DNA of 64,000 nt from Bosea vestrisii (GTDB lineage: Bacteria; Pseudomonadota; Alphaproteobacteria; Rhizobiales; Beijerinckiaceae): the NCBI RefSeq assembly GCF_030144325.1, contig NZ_CP126307.1, forward strand, positions 5,298,001-5,362,000, in the 5' to 3' direction. A program made the position numbers and the translations under genes. Numbering within the stretch: the stretch's first letter is position 1; every line of letters starts with the position of its first letter. Shown in pieces: positions 40,749 to 49,433 of the stretch. The notes below the pieces were generated by a model, which saw only the letters and a list, made by a program, of their open reading frames with translations, was not told the DNA's origin and did no database searches.

Positions 40749-41398
40749 CAGCATCGGACGCATCCAAGAAGAGCGGAGCGGCGAGCCGCTCGGCCTCCAA
40801 CACATCGACCCTCGCCGGCTATGAAGGCTGCGCCGACGACTATGCTGAAACGACCGCGCCCAAGCCGGAGGCGGGTGATCAGCCGGCACTGGTCGAGTTG
40901 CTGAAAGCTGTCGAACCGGGCAACTGCCTGCTCGAGATCGGCTCCGGCCCTGGCTGGGACGCGGACTGGCTGGAGGAGCGGGGGCTCGCCGTCAGGCGCA
41001 CTGACGGCGCGGAGTCCTTCGTGCATTTCCAGGCTTCGCGCGGCCGCAATGCCGAGCGCCTCGACGTGATCCGTGATCCGCTGGGCGGTCCTTATGACGG
41101 CGTTCTGGCGCTCTATGTGCTCCAGCATGTCGAGCGGGGCGTCTTGCCCGCGGTTCTGGAGAAGATTGCGCAGGCGCTTCGCGACGACGGCGCATTCCTG
41201 TTCTCGATCCGCGAGGGGGAGGGCGAGACAGTCGAAATCGGCTCGAAGGGCAACGAGTACTACGTCGCCCAGTGGCAGCGCTCCGAGCTCGTCTCCGTGC
41301 TGGCCGCGCTCGGCCTCGGTCTGTTCTGGTCACACTCGTTCGAGGGCAGCGAAGGCCGCTGGCTGATTGCACTGTTCAGGAAGGGCGCGCCGGAATGA
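40745..41398 (+). CDS. Class I SAM-dependent methyltransferase
   Basis: A 217-residue methyltransferase. Motif I is LLEIGSGPGWDADWLEERGL (SAM-binding Gly-rich loop, with a Trp-Asp variation), followed by acidic motif II in VRRTDGAESF and a DGVLALYVLQHV motif IV-like block. The first 30 residues (Ser/Ala-rich) look disordered. It is the middle gene of the AraC-methyltransferase-EamA operon, linked by ATGA overlaps on both sides. Substrate unknown; the neighbouring GyrI-like sensor and exporter suggest detoxification of a small molecule. Confidence 0.88.
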   Translation: MTASDASKKSGAASRSASNTSTLAGYEGCADDYAETTAPKPEAGDQPALVELLKAVEPGNCLLEIGSGPGWDADWLEERGLAVRRTDGAESFVHFQASRGRNAERLDVIRDPLGGPYDGVLALYVLQHVERGVLPAVLEKIAQALRDDGAFLFSIREGEGETVEIGSKGNEYYVAQWQRSELVSVLAALGLGLFWSHSFEGSEGRWLIALFRKGAPE

Positions 41399-42285
41399 GC
41401 CGGAAAGCCTTGGTCCTCTTCCTCGCCCTCGGCGTGATCTGGGGCGTGCCCTATCTGCTGATCAAGGTCGCACTCGTCGATTATCACCCGATCATCGTCG
41501 CCTTCGGCCGCGCCGCCATCGGCGCTTTCGTGCTGTTGCCCTTCGCGCTGCGCGGCAAGGGCATCATGGCCGGTTTCCGCAAGCCGGGCTGGCTGATCCT
41601 GTTCACGCTCGCCGAGATCAGCGGGCCATGGTTCCTGATCGGTTTTGCCGAGACGCGGGTCACGAGCTCGCTCGCCGGCCTGATCATCGCGCTGACGCCG
41701 ATCATCGCCGCGATCCTGGGCGTCGTGCTCTCGCGCGAGCAGCTGGGGGCAGGCCGGCTCGTTGGTCTCGGCCTTGGCTTGGCCGGCGTCGTCGCGCTGC
41801 TTGGCTTCGACGAGCAGCCGGTGGAGCTCCTGCCGGTGCTGGCCCTGGGCGCGAGCGCACTCGGCTACGCGGTCGGCCCGATCATCGTGGCGCGCAAGCT
41901 CGCCGACACTGACGATGGTGCGGTGGTAGTCTGCTCGCTCATCGTCGCTTCCGTCCTCTATCTACCCTTCGTCCCCGCCTATTGGCCGGCGCGTTTCCCG
42001 CTGGATGCATCTCTCGCCGTGATCGCCCTGGCTGTCTTCTGTACGGCTCTGGCCTTCCAATTGCTGTTCGCGCTCATCGCCGAGGTCGGCGCGTCGCGCG
42101 CGACGGTCATCGCCTATCTCAATCCGGCCGTCGCGGTGCTGCTCGGGGTGGCAGTGCTGGGCGAGCCGTTCTCCCTGGCGCTGTTGGCCGGCTTCGCCCT
42201 GATCGTTGCCGGCTCTTATTTCTCCACGGCCCGGCGGCCAGAGCGCTCGGAGAGCGCAGCGCGGGTCATCGAGCCTTCCAGTTGA
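41395..42285 (+). CDS. EamA/DMT-family transporter
   Basis: A 296-residue inner-membrane protein with ten predicted helices in two EamA repeats. The first repeat opens LFLALGVIWGVPYLLIKVA, contains VAFGRAAIGAFVLLPFAL and ends with RVTSSLAGLIIALTPIIAAI; the second carries ASRATVIAYLNPAVAVLLGV, the usual DMT end. Members export amino acids or small metabolites by proton antiport. It begins in the stop of the methyltransferase gene (ATGA), and its tail is Ser/Arg-rich. Specificity unknown. Confidence 0.92.
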   Translation: MSRKALVLFLALGVIWGVPYLLIKVALVDYHPIIVAFGRAAIGAFVLLPFALRGKGIMAGFRKPGWLILFTLAEISGPWFLIGFAETRVTSSLAGLIIALTPIIAAILGVVLSREQLGAGRLVGLGLGLAGVVALLGFDEQPVELLPVLALGASALGYAVGPIIVARKLADTDDGAVVVCSLIVASVLYLPFVPAYWPARFPLDASLAVIALAVFCTALAFQLLFALIAEVGASRATVIAYLNPAVAVLLGVAVLGEPFSLALLAGFALIVAGSYFSTARRPERSESAARVIEPSS

Positions 42286-42366
42286 GAAAGCTTCCACAAA
42301 GCTCTCGCCAGGATGGCCCAGGATTTGCCAGTATGGCGCACTGCATTTGAAGCGGGGGGCTTCATC

Positions 42367-42870
42367 ATGTTCGTGCTCGATCCGACCACATTGGTCGGCT
42401 TCCACACCTGGCTCAGCATCATCGCCATCGTCGCTGGAATCCCGATGACAGCGGCGCTGCTGAAGGGCCATCTCAGCCAGCGCTGGAACGGCGTCTATCT
42501 GTCGACATCGGCCGCGACCGATATCACCGGCTACGTCTTTCCGTTCAGCGGTGTGCTGCCGTCGCATATCGTCGGGGCGATCTCGCTCCTGCTGCTGGCG
42601 ATCGCCGCGGTGGCCCTCTACGGCAAGGGGCTGCGGGGAGGATGGCGCCGAACCTACGCGATCACGGCGGTGCTCTCGTTCTACCTTTTGATCTTCGTGC
42701 TGATCGCGCAGCTCTTCCTCAAGGTGACGGTGCTGCACACTATGGCGCCGACGCAGAGCGAGCCGCCCTTCGCCATCGCCCAGGGCATCGTGCTCGCGAT
42801 CTTCCTCGCCTTGACGGTGCTGGCAACGCGGCGCTTCGGCAACGGGGTCGCAGCGCTGCGCTCGGCTTGA
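42367..42870 (+). CDS. Four-helix membrane protein, unknown
   Basis: A 167-residue membrane protein with four helices (about residues 8-30, 57-77, 92-113 and 132-152) and short loops; FVLDPTTLVGFHTWLSIIAI opens the first. No motif identifies the family. ATG 42367 is chosen: the open frame extends 18 codons upstream, but those codons look non-coding. It lies 80 bp after the EamA gene and converges with the PepSY gene; the hairpin at 42871-42900 immediately follows the stop. Confidence 0.7.
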   Translation: MFVLDPTTLVGFHTWLSIIAIVAGIPMTAALLKGHLSQRWNGVYLSTSAATDITGYVFPFSGVLPSHIVGAISLLLLAIAAVALYGKGLRGGWRRTYAITAVLSFYLLIFVLIAQLFLKVTVLHTMAPTQSEPPFAIAQGIVLAIFLALTVLATRRFGNGVAALRSA

Positions 42871-42900
42871 AACAAAAAAGGGGCGGCCCGAAGGCCGCCC
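42871..42900 (-). terminator. Intrinsic terminator of the PepSY gene
   Basis: Stem GGGCGGCC (42881-42888) with GGCCGCCC (42893-42900) and loop CGAA. On the minus strand it is followed by TTTTTTGTTTC, a proper U tract, so it ends transcripts from the PepSY gene. The UUCG-type loop, read on the minus strand, is a common stabiliser. It may also help end the plus-strand transcript, though no U tract lies on that side. Confidence 0.9.
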
Positions 42901-42931
42901 AGTTCTCGCCATGTCGTTCTTTGACGACGTG

Positions 42932-43324
42932 TCAGCTGCGGTCGACGTCGACGATCTCGCCGCGCGCGTTGATCTCGACGCGCAGCTCGTCGCCGCGCCT
43001 GTCGGAGCCGTCGATCACCCAGACATTGCCGCTCCAGCGGGCCTGGTCGATCTCGGAAACACCGTTGCGGCGGGCGATCCTGATCGCCTCGCGCTGCGAG
43101 ATCATCTCGTAGCGCGCGCCGTCATAGCCGCCCCGGTCATAGCCTCTGCGGACATCGTCCGGCTTGTAAGTGCCGCCGCGATAGGGCGCATTGTCATTGC
43201 TCGTCGGCCCGCGCTCGTACTTCGGAATGCTGTTCTCCGGCCGCAGATCGACGCCCTGCGCCATAGCCGCGACCGACGACAGCGCAAGTGCGCCAGCAAC
43301 CAGTCCAATCTTCAGCGGTTTCAT
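42932..43324 (-). CDS. PepSY-domain-like secreted protein
   Basis: A 130-residue exported protein: signal peptide MKPLKIGLVAGALALSSVAA, then an Arg/Gly/Asp-rich linker (YDRGGYDGARYEM) and a PepSY-type domain (ISQREAIRIARRNGVSEIDQ, WVIDGSDRRGDELRVEINA, GEIVDVDRS). PepSY proteins often inhibit proteases or act as small periplasmic modules. ATG 43324 is used because GGAGG lies 5-6 bp before it; the other ATG at 43330 would be too close. A strong terminator follows. Confidence 0.85.
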   Translation of the reverse strand: MKPLKIGLVAGALALSSVAAMAQGVDLRPENSIPKYERGPTSNDNAPYRGGTYKPDDVRRGYDRGGYDGARYEMISQREAIRIARRNGVSEIDQARWSGNVWVIDGSDRRGDELRVEINARGEIVDVDRS

Positions 43325-43436
43325 CCTCATCCTCCAGGGTTGATGATGTGTCCTGAAGAAAGAACTGCCGCGGGAGCCAGGCGTTCCAAAGTCTTTCGTG
43401 ACCATTCTGCGGCAAATATTTGATCCGCCCAGCGAT

Positions 43437-44441
43437 CTAGCCATGCCCGCCGATGATCGGCAGGATTTCACCGGTGATGTAGCTGGAGCAGTGCGACGAG
43501 GCGAGGAAGACATAGGCCGGCGCGATCTCCTCGGGCTGCGCCGGCCGTTTCATCGGCACCTGCGAGCCGAATTCCGCCACCGCCTCGGCCGGCCGGTCGG
43601 ACGGGTTGAGCGGCGTCCAGACCGGGCCGGGCGCGACTGCGTTGACCCTGATCCCGCGCGGCAGCAGATGCGCCGCCAGCGAGCGGGTGAAGGCGTGGAT
43701 GCCGCCCTTGGTGGTGGCGTAGTCGATCAGCTCCTTGCTGCCCTGCAAGCCCACCACCGAACCGGTGTTGACGATCGCACTGCCCTTGCCGAGATGCGGC
43801 AGCGCCGCCTGCGTCAGATGGAAATAGCCATGCAGGTTGGTGCGGATCGTCGTGTCGAAATGCTCCTCGGTGAGATCCTCGAAGCGCGGTGCATGCACCT
43901 GGAAGGCAGCATTATTGACGAGGATGTCGAGCCCGCCGAGTGCCTTCACGGTCTTCGCCACGGCATCGCGGCAGAAGCCCGAGTCGCGGATGTCGCCTGA
44001 GAAGGCGACGCCGGTCCGGCCCTCTCGCTCGATCGCCGCGAGCGTTTCCTTCGCGTCCTCATCCTCGCCGAGATGCAGGATCGCGACATCGGCGCCTTCG
44101 CGCGCGAACAGCACCGCGACCGCCCGGCCGATGCCGGAATCGCCGCCGCTGATCAGCGCGACCTTGTCCTGAAGCTTGCCCGAGCCCTTGTAGTAGGGCG
44201 CGTCATACATCGGCGCCGGATCGAGCGCCGCTTCCGAACCGGGCTTGGCCTGATGCTGGCGCTTGAACGGCGGCACGGGATAGAGCCGCGCCCCGGCCTG
44301 CACCGCGCCATCCTTCTTCTTCAGCGGCCGGGCGTCGGCGCGGGCAATCCCCTTCTGGATGCGCCGCTGCTGCTTGGCTGCGGCCTTCACCGATTTAGGT
44401 AGCTTGTCGTCTTTTCGTTTCGTCGCGGTCTTCGCCATCAT
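43437..44441 (-). CDS. SDR-family oxidoreductase, YhdF/YdaD-like
   Basis: A 334-residue short-chain dehydrogenase with a long basic N-terminal tail (KRKDDKLPKSVKAAAKQQRR) followed by the general-stress SDR core: ALISGGDSGIGRAVAVLFAR (NAD-binding GxxxGxG), LVNNAAFQ, catalytic YATTKGG (Tyr-Lys) and PGPVWTPLNPSDRP. Members of this subgroup of about 285-330 residues are stress-induced and have unknown substrates. Start ATG 44441; 44438 is also possible. It is divergent from the FAD dehydrogenase gene by 141 bp. Confidence 0.9.
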   Translation of the reverse strand: MMAKTATKRKDDKLPKSVKAAAKQQRRIQKGIARADARPLKKKDGAVQAGARLYPVPPFKRQHQAKPGSEAALDPAPMYDAPYYKGSGKLQDKVALISGGDSGIGRAVAVLFAREGADVAILHLGEDEDAKETLAAIEREGRTGVAFSGDIRDSGFCRDAVAKTVKALGGLDILVNNAAFQVHAPRFEDLTEEHFDTTIRTNLHGYFHLTQAALPHLGKGSAIVNTGSVVGLQGSKELIDYATTKGGIHAFTRSLAAHLLPRGIRVNAVAPGPVWTPLNPSDRPAEAVAEFGSQVPMKRPAQPEEIAPAYVFLASSHCSSYITGEILPIIGGHG

Positions 44442-44582
44442 CGCCTCCTTGCGCGCTTGCCCGGTTGCTTGGGCAACGTGTTGCCGCAGCCCCTGTTCCG
44501 CCGCCCGCCAGATGCGCCCTTGCGGTCCGACGATTTCTCGGCAAGCTCAACCGCAACGGGAATCCGGCAGCTTGGAGGGCAC

Positions 44583-46238
44583 ATGGCGCTTGAGGCGGAC
44601 GTCGTCATCGTCGGCGCTGGCCTTGCCGGCCTCGTCGCCGCCGCGGAGCTGGCCGATGCCGGCCGCAAGGTGATCGTCGTCGAGCAGGAGCCGCGCGCTT
44701 GCCTGGGCGGCCAGGCACACTGGTCCTTCGGCGGGCTCTTCCTGGTCGACTCGCCCGAGCAGCGCCGCCTGCGGATCAGGGATTCGCTCGCCCTGGCGCA
44801 GCAGGACTGGTTCGGCTCGGCCGGCTTCGACCGCGACGAGGATCATTGGCCCAAGGCATGGGCAGACGCCTATCTCGACTTTGCTGCCGGCGAGAAGCGC
44901 AGCTGGCTGCACCAGCAGGGCATGCGCTGGTTCCCGGTCGTCGGCTGGGCCGAACGCGGCGGCTATCTCGCCACCGGCCACGGCAATTCGGTGCCGCGCT
45001 TTCACGTCACCTGGGGCACGGGTTCGGGTGTGCTCGAGCCCTTCCTGCGCCGTGTCGCGGAGGCGGAAGCCAAGGGCCTGATCGAATTGCGCTTCCGTCA
45101 CCGCGTCACCGGCCTGACGCGCAGTACCGGCGCCATCGACGGCGTCGAGGGCGAGGTTCTGGAGGACAGCGCGGTCGAGCGCGGGCAGGCGAGCTCGCGC
45201 GCGGTGATCGGCAGCTTCGCCATCAAGGCGCAGGCGGTGATCGTCGCCTCCGGTGGCATCGGCGGCAATCACGACCTCGTCCGCCGCAACTGGCCGCAGC
45301 GGCTCGGCGAGCCGCCGAAGCGAATGCTCTCCGGTGTGCCGGCCCATGTCGACGGGGCCATGCTCGCCGTCACCGAGGCCGCCGGCGGCCGGCTGATCAA
45401 CGGTGACCGGATGTGGCACTATGTCGAGGGCATCGCCAACTGGGCGCCGATCTGGCCGGCGCATGCGATCCGCATCCTGCCCGGCCCGTCCTCGCTCTGG
45501 TTCGATGCGCGCGGCAATCGCCTGCCGGTGCCGCTCTTCCCCGGCTTCGACACGCTCGGCACGCTGGAGCATCTGCGCAAGACCGGTTTCGACCATTCCT
45601 GGTTCGTCACCAGCCGCAGCATCGTCGCCAAGGAGTTCGCGCTCTCGGGATCCGAGCAGAACCCCGACCTCACCGGCAAGAGCTGGCGCCAGGTCATCCA
45701 GCGCGCCCGCGCCGGCATGCCGGCGCCGGTCCAGGCCTTCCTCGACAAGGGCAAGGACTTCATCGTCGAGACCGATTTCTCGCGCCTGGTCGCCCGGATG
45801 AACGAGCTCGGTGGTGTCGGGCTGATCGACGAGGCGCATCTGCGAGCACAGGTCGAGGCGCGCGACCGCGACGCCGAGAACCCCTATGGCAAGGACCTGC
45901 AGGTCACGGCTTTGCGCGGTGCCCGCGCCTATATCGGTGACCGGCTGATCCGCACAGCGAAGCCGCACCGCATCCTCGACCCGGCCCATGGTCCGCTGGT
46001 CGCGGTCAGGCTCAACATCCTGACGCGCAAATCGCTCGGCGGGCTGATGACCGATCTCTCGGCGCGCGTGCTGGGCTCAGGCGGCGCACCGGTGCCCGGG
46101 CTCTACGCGGTCGGCGAGGCCGCCGGCTTCGGCGGCGGCGGCCTGCACGGCTATCGCGCGCTGGAGGGCACCTTCCTCGGCGGTTGCCTGTTCTCAGGGA
46201 GGGTCGCAGGCAGGGCGGCGGCGAAGGCGGTTCGGTAA
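44583..46238 (+). CDS. FAD-binding dehydrogenase (fumarate-reductase/KsdD-like flavoprotein)
   Basis: A 551-residue flavoprotein. The FAD site is VVIVGAGLAGLVAAAELADA near residue 6, with GGQAHWSFGGLFLVDSPEQR next, and the C-terminal GEAAGFGGGGLHGYRALEGT and FLGGCLFSGRVAG blocks that bind the flavin. The family includes fumarate-reductase-like and 3-ketosteroid dehydrogenases, in which the flavin transfers hydride across a C-C bond; substrate cannot be told. GGAGG is 6 bp before ATG 44583. No cytochrome or quinone partner is adjacent. Confidence 0.88.
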   Translation: MALEADVVIVGAGLAGLVAAAELADAGRKVIVVEQEPRACLGGQAHWSFGGLFLVDSPEQRRLRIRDSLALAQQDWFGSAGFDRDEDHWPKAWADAYLDFAAGEKRSWLHQQGMRWFPVVGWAERGGYLATGHGNSVPRFHVTWGTGSGVLEPFLRRVAEAEAKGLIELRFRHRVTGLTRSTGAIDGVEGEVLEDSAVERGQASSRAVIGSFAIKAQAVIVASGGIGGNHDLVRRNWPQRLGEPPKRMLSGVPAHVDGAMLAVTEAAGGRLINGDRMWHYVEGIANWAPIWPAHAIRILPGPSSLWFDARGNRLPVPLFPGFDTLGTLEHLRKTGFDHSWFVTSRSIVAKEFALSGSEQNPDLTGKSWRQVIQRARAGMPAPVQAFLDKGKDFIVETDFSRLVARMNELGGVGLIDEAHLRAQVEARDRDAENPYGKDLQVTALRGARAYIGDRLIRTAKPHRILDPAHGPLVAVRLNILTRKSLGGLMTDLSARVLGSGGAPVPGLYAVGEAAGFGGGGLHGYRALEGTFLGGCLFSGRVAGRAAAKAVR

Positions 46239-46384
46239 GGATCGATTGTCGCGCTGTCCCCACGCCTCTTTCGCAAAAGCCCGCAAAAGCCTAAACAGCT
46301 TCGCCGTCTTGCGGCCTCAACCCCGCCGTGAAGGCGCTGCCAGATGCGCGCGCCGCGCCAACAAGAGCAACAGGACTAACGCCC

Positions 46385-47083
46385 ATGTCTCTCGTCGACT
46401 CCGTCCGCCGGACGATCGTGCCGATCCACAAGGAAGGCTATGTCTTCATCGCCATCGGCGTGGTGGCGACGCTCGTGCTCGGCCAGCTCTGGGGGCCCTT
46501 CGGCTGGATCGGCACGCTGATCACGCTGTGGATCTGCTATTTCTTCCGCGATCCCGTCCGCATCGTGCCGCAGCGCGAGGGGCTGGTGATCTCGCCCGCC
46601 GATGGCCGCATCAGCCAGATCGCCACCGCCGTGCCGCCGCCGGAGCTCGACCTGCCGGCCGAGCCGATGACGCGCATCTCGGTGTTCATGAACGTCTTCG
46701 ACTGCCATGTGAACCGCAGCCCCGTCGCCGGGCGCCTCCTCAAGATGGCCTATACGCCCGGCCTCTTCCTCAATGCCGAGCTCGACAAGGCGAGCGAGGA
46801 CAATGAGCGCAACGCGCTGGCGATCGAGACGCCGGCGGGGACCATCGCGGTCGTCCAGATCGCCGGACTGATCGCGCGCCGCATCGTCCCCTTCGTCAAG
46901 GAGGGCGATCCGCTCGGGCAGGGCGAGCGCTTCGGCCTGATCCGCTTCGGCTCGCGCGTCGACGTCTACCTGCCGCAGGGCGTGACCCCGCTGGTCGGCG
47001 AGGGCCAGACTGCGATCGCCGGCGAGACCGTGCTGGCGGACTTTTCGGGCAACGACATCGCCAGGGCGTTCCGGGGAATTTGA
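46385..47083 (+). CDS. psd: Phosphatidylserine decarboxylase proenzyme
   Basis: A 232-residue membrane-linked pyruvoyl enzyme of the short bacterial type: two hydrophobic stretches near the start (VFIAIGVVATLVLGQLWGP), the core SPADGRISQIATAVPP and ISVFMNVFDCHVNRSPVAGR, and the self-cleavage site FGLIRFGSRVDVY, where the chain is cut between Gly and Ser to make the pyruvoyl group. It converts phosphatidylserine to phosphatidylethanolamine. It directly precedes pssA, the enzyme that makes its substrate, apart from a family A repeat. Confidence 0.95.
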   Translation: MSLVDSVRRTIVPIHKEGYVFIAIGVVATLVLGQLWGPFGWIGTLITLWICYFFRDPVRIVPQREGLVISPADGRISQIATAVPPPELDLPAEPMTRISVFMNVFDCHVNRSPVAGRLLKMAYTPGLFLNAELDKASEDNERNALAIETPAGTIAVVQIAGLIARRIVPFVKEGDPLGQGERFGLIRFGSRVDVYLPQGVTPLVGEGQTAIAGETVLADFSGNDIARAFRGI

Positions 47084-47091
47084 GCTGAAGC

Positions 47092-47194
47092 CGTCATTCT
47101 CGGGCGGAGCGAAGCGCAGACCCGAGAATCTCGTGACAAGAAGGCAATGCCGCCCACTGGTCCTGAGATGCTCGGGTCAAGCCCGAGCACGACG
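47092..47194. repeat. Family A intergenic repeat, copy 4
   Basis: CGTCATTCTCGGGCGGAGCG with CCCGAGAATCTC, then ATGCTCGGGTCAAGCCCGAG and CACGACG. It separates psd from pssA, two genes whose products act in sequence. Whether they share a transcript through the hairpins is not visible. Confidence 0.88.
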
Positions 47195-47250
47195 CTATGC
47201 GCTTCGCCCCACGCTAGCCTCCCGCCCCAAAACCACGTATTCCGGCTGGT

Positions 47251-48108
47251 ATGAGCGACCTCTTTCCCCCTTTCGAGCCTGAGCGCGTCGAATCGAAGCG
47301 CGCCCGCTTCAAGGCGATCCCGTTCCGGCTGATCGCGCCCAATGTCGTGACACTGATCGCCCTCTGCCTCGGCCTGACCGCGATGCGGCTCGCGGTCGAC
47401 GGCAAATTCGAATCGGCGACGGTCTGCATCCTCGTCGCGGGCCTGCTCGATGGCATCGACGGGCGCCTCGCGCGCTTGCTCAAGGGCACCTCGCGTTTCG
47501 GTGCCGAGCTCGATTCGCTCTCGGATTTCGTCTGCTTCGGCGTCGCCACCGGTTTCGTGCTCTGGACCTTCGTCCTGCACGATCTGCGCTCGTTCGGCTG
47601 GATCATCGTGTTGACGCTGGCCTGCGCCATGGCGCTCAGGCTGGCGCGCTTCAACGTGATGATCGACGATCCGAACCGGCCCGAATGGCAGAAGAACTTC
47701 TTCGTCGGCATGCCGGCGCCGGCCGGCGCGATCACCGCCATGCTGCCGTTCTACCTGGAGTTCGTCGGCGTGCCGGTGCGGGAGTATGGCGCCCCCTTCG
47801 TCGGGCTCTACATCCTGTTCATCGCCTTCCTGACGATCTCGCGCATCCCCTGCTATGCCGGCAAGACGCTCGGCACCCGCGTTCCGCGCGACCAGGTGCT
47901 GCCGATCTTCGTCGCGGTCGTCGTCATCGCCGGCCTGCTCTTCGCCTACCCGTTCGAGATGCTGGCGCTGGTCGTCGCGGCCTATCTCGCGCTGATCCCG
48001 CTCAGCGTCGCGCGCTACCGCAAGCTGGAGCGCGAGTACGACGCCACGGCCGCGCTGCCGACGGTCGCCGAGCCGGTGCTTGAGACGGGCTCCGAACCGA
48101 AGGCTTAA
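47251..48108 (+). CDS. pssA: CDP-diacylglycerol-serine O-phosphatidyltransferase
   Basis: A 285-residue CDP-alcohol phosphatidyltransferase that makes phosphatidylserine in the inner membrane. The metal-binding signature D-G-x2-A-R-x8-G-x3-D-x3-D is seen in DGIDGRLARLLKGTSRFGAE then LDSLSDFVCFG. About eight hydrophobic segments follow the usual order. ATG 47251 starts MSDLFPPFEPERVESKRARF. Alphaproteobacterial PssA often ends in a charged tail, as here. With psd upstream, the two steps to phosphatidylethanolamine are together. Confidence 0.95.
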   Translation: MSDLFPPFEPERVESKRARFKAIPFRLIAPNVVTLIALCLGLTAMRLAVDGKFESATVCILVAGLLDGIDGRLARLLKGTSRFGAELDSLSDFVCFGVATGFVLWTFVLHDLRSFGWIIVLTLACAMALRLARFNVMIDDPNRPEWQKNFFVGMPAPAGAITAMLPFYLEFVGVPVREYGAPFVGLYILFIAFLTISRIPCYAGKTLGTRVPRDQVLPIFVAVVVIAGLLFAYPFEMLALVVAAYLALIPLSVARYRKLEREYDATAALPTVAEPVLETGSEPKA

Positions 48109-48482
48109 CGGCGCTTCGACAGCCGGCTGGCATTGGCGCGGGTACGCCGCGAGAACGGCTCCAGCGTGCTGTGGACGGCCCTTGCCGTCGCTTCGCCGAG
48201 CCCGTTCGGGGTCAGCGGGTTGAACGCCATGCTCCACCAGAACAGTGTCGCGGCATGGCCGATGGCGAAGCTGCTCTCGGCCATGGCTGCGGCCTTCTCG
48301 ACCACGGCCTTGCTTGCCTCGCGCTGGCCCCTGGCGTCGCCGAGCGCGCCCTTGGCCAGGATCGGCATCCGCATGGCGATGGTGAGCCCGGCGTCGACCT
48401 GCATCGCCACCATCTGGGCAAGGACGCTTTGCGCGTCCGCCGCCAGCGCGACGGTCGAGGCAGATCCAGTTCGTGACGCCAT
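48105..48482 (-). CDS. Hypothetical protein, weakly phasin-like
   Basis: A 125-residue, Ala-rich, helical protein without signal peptide: DAQSVLAQMVAMQVDAGLTI, AVVEKAAAMAESSFAIGHAA and ATARAVHSTLEPFSRRTRAN. The repeated short-chain helices and Ala/Glu content recall phasins (granule-coating proteins), but no motif confirms it. ATG 48482 is chosen because GGAGAG stands 8-9 bp before it. It overlaps the pssA stop by 4 bp (48105-48108), tail to tail. Confidence 0.5.
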   Translation of the reverse strand: MASRTGSASTVALAADAQSVLAQMVAMQVDAGLTIAMRMPILAKGALGDARGQREASKAVVEKAAAMAESSFAIGHAATLFWWSMAFNPLTPNGLGEATARAVHSTLEPFSRRTRANASRLSKRR

Positions 48483-48760
48483 GGCGAAAACTCTCCGGTG
48501 AGAAGGGGGCCGCGTGGGCCGAGCCTTGCGGGTCGCCGCCACGCCCGCTCGTCTGATGTGGCAAGCTAAACGAGTTAGTGCAATCCGGAACCATGCATGG
48601 CCACGCTCAAATTCTACGCATTGCACAGGAGATGCAGCCACCCCATGCGCGAGCGGCAGGACAACCGGGCGGAAAGCTTCTCAGGAGAGGGCTTGGGATA
48701 TTCCGCAACTGGCTCTAAAGCCTTGCGGGAAACCGTCCGGGACGCGCAGCGAGCCGACAC

Positions 48761-49411
48761 TTGAATCTCTTCAGCTCCCAGAAACCGCCGGGCTGGCGGC
48801 CGAAGCTGGTCCTGGCCTCGGCCTCGCCGCGCCGGCTGGCTCTGCTCGAACAGGCCGGCCTCAAGCCCGACGCGCTGCTGCCGTCGGATCTCGACGAGAG
48901 CCCGCTCAAGAGCGAGCGCCCGCGCGATCTCGCCCGCCGGCTCGCCCGCGCCAAGGCTGAGGCCGGGCTCGCGGGGCTCAAGGGCCGGCCCGATCTCGAG
49001 GGCGCCTACATCCTTGCCGCCGACACCGTCGTCGCGGTCGGTCGGCGCATCCTGCCCAAGGCCGAGATCGTCGACGAGGCGGCCGCGTGCCTGCGCCTGC
49101 TCTCCGGCCGGGCCCACCGGGTCTATACCGGCGTCGCGCTGGCGACGCCGTCGGGCACGATCCGCGAACGCATCGTCGAGACGCGCCTGCGCTTCAAGCG
49201 GCTCTCCAACGACGACATCGAGAACTACCTCGCCTCGGGCGAATGGCGCGGCAAGGCCGGCGCCTATGCGATCCAGGGCATCGCCGGCTCCTTCGTCGTC
49301 AAGCTCGTCGGCTCCTACACCGGCGTCGTCGGCCTGCCGCTCTACGAGACGGTCAACCTGCTCGGCGGCGAGGGCTTCCCGATCCGCCTGGGCTGGCTGA
49401 ATGTCGGCTGA
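48761..49411 (+). CDS. Maf-family nucleotide pyrophosphatase
   Basis: A 216-residue protein with the Maf/Ham1-like signature: LVLASASPRRLALLEQAGL at the start (Ser-x-Arg-Arg), AYILAADTVVAVGRRILPKA (catalytic Asp-Thr), and LRLLSGRAHRVYTGVALATP. Maf proteins hydrolyse modified or canonical nucleoside triphosphates and affect cell division. The start is a TTG (48761) with no clear ribosome-binding site; the conserved part begins 13 codons in. In many alphaproteobacteria maf is followed by yacG; here two unrelated genes (49434-51810) separate them. Confidence 0.9.
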   Translation: MNLFSSQKPPGWRPKLVLASASPRRLALLEQAGLKPDALLPSDLDESPLKSERPRDLARRLARAKAEAGLAGLKGRPDLEGAYILAADTVVAVGRRILPKAEIVDEAAACLRLLSGRAHRVYTGVALATPSGTIRERIVETRLRFKRLSNDDIENYLASGEWRGKAGAYAIQGIAGSFVVKLVGSYTGVVGLPLYETVNLLGGEGFPIRLGWLNVG

Positions 49412-49433
49412 GCGAACCTAAAGCCAGACGACC

